DNA of 64,000 nucleotides from Sclerodactyla briareus (taxonomy: Eukaryota > Echinodermata > Holothuroidea > Dendrochirotida > Sclerodactylidae), in assembly GCA_026419785.1 (NCBI GenBank), contig JAODTK010004654.1:1-64000 (forward strand), written 5' to 3'. Shown here piece by piece: positions 57,510 through 64,000 of this stretch. The translations under genes were made by a program, and so were the position numbers. Each line of letters starts with the position of its first letter. The first letter of the stretch is position 1. Below the pieces are notes generated by a model. It did not search any database. It worked only from the letters and a program-made list of their open reading frames with translations, and was not told the origin of the DNA.

Positions 57510-60500
57510 ACGATCAGCCGATCAAAAACGGCAACCCGATTGCACAATATAGATTAATATTGCGTTGGGTAAAAATATCGGAAAAATAGACCCAGGCGGT
57601 TCATGTTTTGATAGCGATTCTTTCGGAATATGTTTCTCATGGTCTATGGCAATATTTTCAGTAGAAGACTAATGGGAACCATGGATCTGGCCGATCGCTA
57701 GTTAATTATATTTCGCGAATACACATTCTGTGTATGTTTTCCGAAACGGATGCAACGGCAGGCGGATTAGCCATGGTAGCCTCCCTCCGCCAAACCATCG
57801 TTGCGAATTTCGGTGCCTATTGGAAGACCGAGGATGGTTCCGCAGAGCTGTTTGACAAGGCAATTCTCCTAATTGTCCCATGCTACCCCAAGTGTGAGTA
57901 TGTGACGCTATTTAGGGGTCCAAAAAACGTCCTAAAACGGTGTCGGTCGCGACTGAAACAATCCGGAATACACGAGTTGTAGGTACGGGTTTGACAAGTC
58001 ATCCTAATCAGGAATTATCATTGTGGGAACCGTTTGAGGCATGGCTTCGACGTGGAAAAGGACTATTAAACCCCCAGGAATAATTGTAGTTGTGCATTCA
58101 ATGGTTCAATTTTCCTGGAATGTACATCTACTTGGAAATTCAGTGTTACTCAAGATAGTGCGACTCATCGATAATCAAGAGGAAAACCCTTTTTCAGAAA
58201 ATCGACACAAGGGCTTCGATAGATCAGGTAAAGGTAAAATTGATTTGTTCATTCAATTCAAGAGTACTATTCTTTTTAGTAAACGTGCAGCTAGTGATTA
58301 CACCACCATCAGGATCGGGGAATTACGTTGATGCATGTTTCGGTAATCGCACATTCCGCTCGTTCCGTGCGTTTCAGTCTGGATTGATGTTTTCCAAGTG
58401 TATTGGGGCAGTTCAAAGCCACAGTCATAGCCAAGGCATAGGATATCGGGAGGGGGGGGGTGGAGGAAGGGTTGGACAGAACGTGAGGGGACATTGTCTG
58501 GCTGAGATCAATAGAATGCAGGGCTAGTTGGGCGCTCATCACTGTGGTGAGGTATTTACGTGATATTTATTTCTGAGAAAGCCAAACGGAGGTCGATAGA
58601 ATTTACGTGAACGCAAGCTATATCGATGGTGGGTGAATAGGTTATACAGTTATAGGGTTTATCTGTTTTTTTTCTCTCACTATATAGCCCTTTGCTATAA
58701 AAAAGATGGGTTTCGTCACTGAGCTTTTCTGCGTTGTTTTGTACCATTACGGTGAATGTAAAATACGAAGCATTTTGCAGTTTGCAATGCATCGTATCGC
58801 CGGATTTATTTGGGGACAAACAGATCAGTGGAAAACTGCATACATTCTCGGCACTGTTGTTCCGTGCGCGAATTAACATTTAGTTTTTTTTTTGTTCTTA
58901 TGTATATGTTCCAGTAACGTTGACATATTATATTCATTTCTATTTGCTGCCCGCCAACTCTGCCCACACGATTCACATGAGTTATCGTTCCTGTCGTATT
59001 CAGTCATAGATAGACATGGCCGTGCCAAAAACGGGATTGCTCCGTTTATTCAATGACCGAGAGTCAAATTTTGACAGTCCATATATATGACACCTGGCTT
59101 TTTTAATCGTCAGAGCTACCTTTTTTGGTATGCCGAATCGCACGTGATCGAGGCATTCTGAACAAACAATTGCAGTTGGCTCCCTCCTCAGCTCAGACCT
59201 AGGTGTCTCCATAGTGATATCTCGTAACTTGCTTGGTGCGGAACGAAAAAAAATGGGGAGAAATTAAGTATAACAAAACCAATGGTGAGGAGACAATTTT
59301 CTCCAAAATGCTATATTGGACGACTCTGGTTTAAAAAATTAGAAATCCAAATATCTCTAAATAATAATTCGAATCAAAGTTGTATTTGAATGATGTAGAG
59401 TCACGTCTCGCATGCTGCCTGCACTGAATAACAAGGATCTAACTATTATCAAACTAACCAAATATTAAAGTAAGTGTGAGGGGCGAAATTTGCTGGCTGG
59501 AGTATTACATATACATATATGATTAGGAGTAATTTACCTGTTGAATATTAGGGAGAAGATATAACCATACAACTTGTTCGGGTTGATTTTTTCGACAAGT
59601 TGCTTCGCTATGATGAAAATATTAGCCCGCTATTGTCTTTTAGTGGTGGGTAATCCTTCGCCAAATGCCAGGGGATTGGGGGCAGGGAGTTCAAAATGAA
59701 CGAGACATATAAATGAACAAGTTGGATTCTTATTTATTCTCATTTCACCATACAATGATTGGTATAGGGGGGGCTATAGGAAATGCAGCGACACCGGCTA
59801 AGGCAAGCTAATACCTACCTAACCGCTACTATGACAAGCCCCACAGAGAAAAAGAAGGGTCAGTATCGAACTTGAAACTGGTTAGACGGGTTGCCCAAAC
59901 AAATTTTCCCAAGATTGTAGCAGCTGCATACGTGACACATTTTTTTATTTCAATTGGAATAAAACTTTACTGTTTCCTACGTCGGGGAAGGAACGACCAT
60001 ATCATAGGTTCTAAATATGCAGTATAGGAGGTGTTTGAATGCGAAGCGGATTACCAATCGATTTCAATGAACACAAGAGGAACTAGGGTAGTTTAGTATA
60101 ATGTAACGTAAGAAGGGAAAAATAATTTGAAAAACGAAAACGATAATCTCCATATTTCAATGAAATTGTTAGGTACTGTTCATAGTACCTATTGAATGAC
60201 TGCAAAACTTTCTTTGCGCTGACGCGGAATGAGTTTCACATTGTGGTTGGTGTGATTTATTACAAAATTGTAACAATTGAATTCATGAGGGAAGAATTAA
60301 CTCTCTTTTAACTTGTTTTATGCATTCCGTATTTTCTTCAACCCGAAGCAAATTAATTACCCACTGACAGAACAGTGTTTTTTTTTTGCTTCCCCAATTA
60401 GCATCCGAAATAGAGTTCATACTAGGTTCCAATAATTTACGAATTAACGTTGCCAACCAGATCGACATTTTCAAAAACTGAGTTTAGTGAATGTCTAGCA

Positions 60501-63480
60501 ACTAATCATTTATTGAAAAACCTAACTACAATTGCTAGGTATATTTCAACTTACCGAATTGCTGTTCGGTGGACATCGCCCAACAATGAACTTCAGAAGC
60601 AAGACTTCCAACACCGTTCAAACACGGTAAGAGAGCGGGAAGCCATTTTTGGATGATCGGTGTATGGGAGGGTCTGCTTCAGAAGTCACAGAAGGAATGG
60701 AAAGATATGAGTCTGGTAGGGCTGACAGATAGACACAGAGTAGTATACGGTGTCTCTCAGATGACGTCCCACTCTCCATTATACTTCCATTAAACTGCTG
60801 TGAGATGGTGTCGTCAATTAGACATATCGACATCCGTAGAACAACTGTACTATGCAGGCTCTACATATCGTGTGTTCGTGTAACAGGTAAGCCTAAGGTA
60901 TGCCTATGTGTGATGTTTCTTTTGTCTCGTTGAACGCAATCTTTGCGGCTGTTTCACTTTGCGTGACAAGTGTCCGCTGTCCCCGTCGATTCCCGGCCCG
61001 AACTTATCTTCCTATAACGGGGTCTTGAAGACACCGCTCATTGACTAAATTTTAAATGAATACGCCGAACTCATTTGATTATAAACAATTTAACCGCGTG
61101 GTGGCTATTACTAGAACTATCAGCTTTCTGAGTTTAAAAAGTCACGGAAATGGCTAGTGCTACATTAGTATCATTGTAACTGCTAGTGCACTTTAACTGG
61201 TGTGATACTTTCAAAAAGTACTAATATATTGTTCTCTATCTGCATGGGCCTAGAGGGGTATACACTATCGATGCCCGTAGGACCAAACGTAGGGACGATT
61301 TGTTACAGTTGAATTTGAAGACAATATTAACATACAGTGGTGGTGTTGTCGTTGAATTGTATCTAAAATACAAACAGCAAGATACCGTTTCAGCTATGAT
61401 TGGGGGTACAAATCATGGCTGGAATGTCCCTCAAAGAAATGACGGCTAACCGATCGGTATCGACCATCCGATTCGTGTGCGATAAAACGTCATTCAAAAT
61501 GTGGCCATATTCCCAACTTATATCGATTGAATATCACCAATGACCTGTACGATCACTATACAAACTTCAAGATGAGCTGATATTCGAATCCGAGTAGATC
61601 AGATTCCGACAAGAAACTTTCTTGCCAATTTTTAACAAATTGCAGATTCCCTCCTGTGCCACGCTTGTATTTGAGGACTGTCTCCTAATCCATAGAATCC
61701 TGGAACTCCCTGCACTGCAAGTAGAAAACTCAGACAAAAGTTCAATGAAGAACCCAAACCCACACAATCTAGGAGTACATTACCAAAGAAGGAAGAAAGT
61801 TAGAGACACACGGCTCGGCCCTGACCTACGGAACCTTATGACCTGTAGTACCGATCACCCCAGCGTACCCTCACAGCTGGTGGCTGGCGGGTACTAGCAG
61901 CCTACACATTAACTAGCGTTGAGATCGATGGTTGGAATTCGCGCCCGACCAGGCGTGCCGCAAATCACTCAAGCTACAGTTATTCAGATTTGACTATCTC
62001 TGATGGAGAAAGAACAAAACTAAACGGCGTTTTTGAGGATAGCTCGAACCACGCTTATAAATCACGGAGGACGAATTTGTTTGAAGTCAGCCCGAATTCC
62101 TATACGGAAAAGGTGAACTAAACTGAGGAGGACATCCAGATGTGTAGGCCAGCGTCATACATACAAAAAACTAGTTTTGTTGCAAGATATTTAAAGGGTT
62201 TTCCACGGATTAGGACCGAGCGCTGGGGGTTTCAAACTTATTGATTGTTACATGTGATCCGGAACATCTTAGGATTAATGTCGGGATAACAAGATATATA
62301 GTCAACAAGTCCAAATGGAATCTCATCGGATCATCATTTCATATTAGCTTCGTCTCCTATGAAGAAAAAAAAAAACACTTTACGCTATTGATGTTAATGA
62401 CATGGTACATTAATATTGCGGAATTGATATAATAAATATTATCATATTTACATATTACATTCGTCCCCTATAAAAAAAACGTATGCTTTCGATGTGTGCT
62501 CATGACATTCACATAATTGTTGTTAATGAACACTGGTAATGACTTGTTAGTGAATTATCCACGTCCAGTTATGGTAGAGCGAACTCTAACCCGAAAAGAT
62601 AATCGAACAATGGACAATATGATACATTTATTGGTCGTTCTACTAGCTATTCTAAAAGCAGTTGGATTGTATATGATATGAATTTTAATGAAGATGTCCA
62701 ATAACAATAGCCTGATCATCAGGTTTGTATTTGAATCACTATATTTCAGAATGATGACTGGTTGAGGTGTTACGGCACATACATTCATTCAAATTGGACA
62801 GGACACTTACCGGGTTGTGAACGTTTCTTCAATGGCTTAGAAGAGTGCGATAAGTATCAATGATCGTTCAGGAAATGCCAATGTTATATGGTTATAAATG
62901 TTTTGAAGTAAATTCATTTCCCGACACTGTCCCCAACTTAGTGATTCTACGTATCACGCCCGTGCTATGTCAGTAAATGCCAGAAAAAAATACCAATGTA
63001 CAGCTACATTACAATACAGTCAATTAACTGCGCAGCATCAAGGACCCAAATTGAGGCCCAAGTCACAGCCAAAAATATTTAGATGTCATATGATTGTGCA
63101 GAACAGGAAAATTATGCCAATCAAATGTTGTCATGTTCAAGCATGTTCGGTTATAAAAGTTAACAATTTTCCCAAAATTATTAATTTATCAATGTTAAGT
63201 TGGCAATTTTGCAAGTTGTGAACATCGATGACGTAATATCACCATTTGAAAGTAACAAGAAGAAAATAGGTTCCTTAAACTTTTCCTTATAATTGGTAGA
63301 TATGGACATATAAAAAGGGGTTGCCAGGTCGTCAAATCTACAAATTATATTGAATTTGAGGAAAGCTCTATAAAACCTGAAAAACTGGTGATATTGAGTG
63401 GATTCTTTATTCTCTTTTAATATTATAACAACAAAAGAATATTAGTTGGACTGGACTTTTTTTTTTGGCTGGACCTTTAT
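57510..63480. other. Upstream flank of copy C; no gene supported
   Basis: Frames up to 107 codons (for example 57734-57982 plus, 58041-58331 plus, 58556-58879 minus) without recognised domains. Unlike the flanks of copies A and B, no exon X segment was found here. Confidence 0.4.
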
Positions 63481-63483
63481 AGG

Positions 63484-63870
63484 TTGTTTCCATTGACAAC
63501 ATCCCAACTCACTGCGAAAGGAAAGATAAATGGCCTTTCGTACCCACGGGAACAACCACCTGTTCCACCTGCTCGCCACTTCATTCCAACTCTGTCAGAA
63601 GTTCGAGTATTGGGAGAGCGCCCATCGCATTGGAAGCGCCCCCAGAAACATCACTATATGGGTACCCAATTAACGATTCCAAAATACGGGCTTGGGAAAG
63701 AGCTACTCGAGGCCGGGGGGGAGAGCACGGAGAGTATCGTAGTATCTTTTCGACTCGGTGCCCAGGTTGATATCGAGGCAGAAGGTTGTAAACCAACGTT
63801 CCTGGCCACCATTTTACATTCCCTCCAGAAGGTTATTGAACTCCGAGGAACTGCCACTCTTAGAACCTAG
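63484..63870 (+). other. 128-codon open frame before the GC-rich end, function unknown
   Basis: A plus-strand frame with relatively complex composition (MFPLTTSQLTAKGKINGLSY..., ...ESIVVSFRLGAQVDIEAEG...). GC content rises through it toward the window end. It could be a true exon or simply an open stretch in richer sequence. No domain recognised and no splice sites assigned. Confidence 0.25.
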
Positions 63871-63884
63871 AGGAGCGAGTAAAG

Positions 63885-64000
63885 CCGGTTTTCGGCGAGC
63901 GGGCGGTGGCGGCGGGCTGGCGTGCGGGCGGGCGGGCGGGCGGGCTGGCGGGCGGGAGGCGGGCAACGCGGGTAACCCGTTTCCTGCACGCAGGCGCGAG
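63885..64000. repeat. GC-rich (GGGC)n tract at window end
   Basis: GCGGGCGGTGGCGG, then GGGCGGGCGGGCGGGCGGGC and similar. The composition differs sharply from the AT-rich rest. It may be the edge of a CpG-rich promoter or a contig-end artefact. Confidence 0.85.

Noticed and set aside
1-64000. Bacterial or viral origin
   Set aside because: No operons, no ribosome-binding sites, no long frames; spliced metazoan extracellular domains and LINE/MITE content point to an animal nuclear genome.

Overview
Eukaryotic, AT-rich, intron-bearing DNA from an animal genome, at low coding density. There are no operons and no long open frames; coding signal appears only as short exons with GT/AG borders. Marine invertebrate is the best guess: a fibrinogen-related (FReD) gene is tandemly copied, a decayed non-LTR retrotransposon is present, and there are MITE-like palindromes, many micro- and minisatellites, and a 'GAGGTCA...GTGAACACGATAAG' subrepeat I associate with echinoderm and similar marine genomes. 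An echinoderm such as a sea cucumber would fit, but I cannot prove it from sequence. Homopolymer runs and single-base indels break the reading frame inside almost every conserved domain. The sequence therefore looks like a lightly polished long-read assembly, and many 'frameshifts' are probably errors.

The central feature is a minus-strand gene family encoding a secreted, multi-domain fibrinogen-related protein. Copy A lies at 1-3500 and runs off the left edge. Copy B lies at 32426-39060 and copy C at 51054-57504. From N to C terminus I read: a possible signal-peptide exon; a first FReD half (DCQEVLEGG start, GGWT-type exon end, then YKNGFGF, DYWIG, LRIDM); a trypsin-inhibitor-like (TIL) cysteine-rich exon ending GCFCPTGF...CVPLSDCPC; an EGF-like module fused in one exon to the start of a second FReD (KDCYDVYNAG...DGI); a GTDLDADFYQDW...FWLG exon; and a last exon with the FST.DSDND calcium-loop sequence and the MKIRPAL C terminus. 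Exon order, borders and spacing agree between B and C.

Around these genes, 23692-30200 holds two adjacent copies of a 3.2-kb unit (R1, R2), and a diverged third copy (R3) lies at about 47600-49050. R2 and R3 both end about 2 kb from the 3' end of a FReD gene, so R belongs to the duplicated block. A short repeated minus-strand coding-like segment ('exon X') occurs at 8.4, 14.0, 24.3, 27.5 and 43.6 kb, three times beside a 15-bp GGACAATAnCCCC minisatellite. A plus-strand reverse-transcriptase remnant occupies 17340-18990. A palindromic MITE-like element sits at 12497-12872 and a smaller one near 50.3 kb. Large (TA)n tracts lie at 33.04-33.33 and 49.08-49.26 kb. The last ~70 bases are an abrupt GC-rich (GGGC)n tract.

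The remaining stretches (about 9-12.4, 15-17.3, 19.1-23.6, 30.2-32.4, 41-43.5, 44-45.9 and 57.6-63.8 kb) show no gene I can support.
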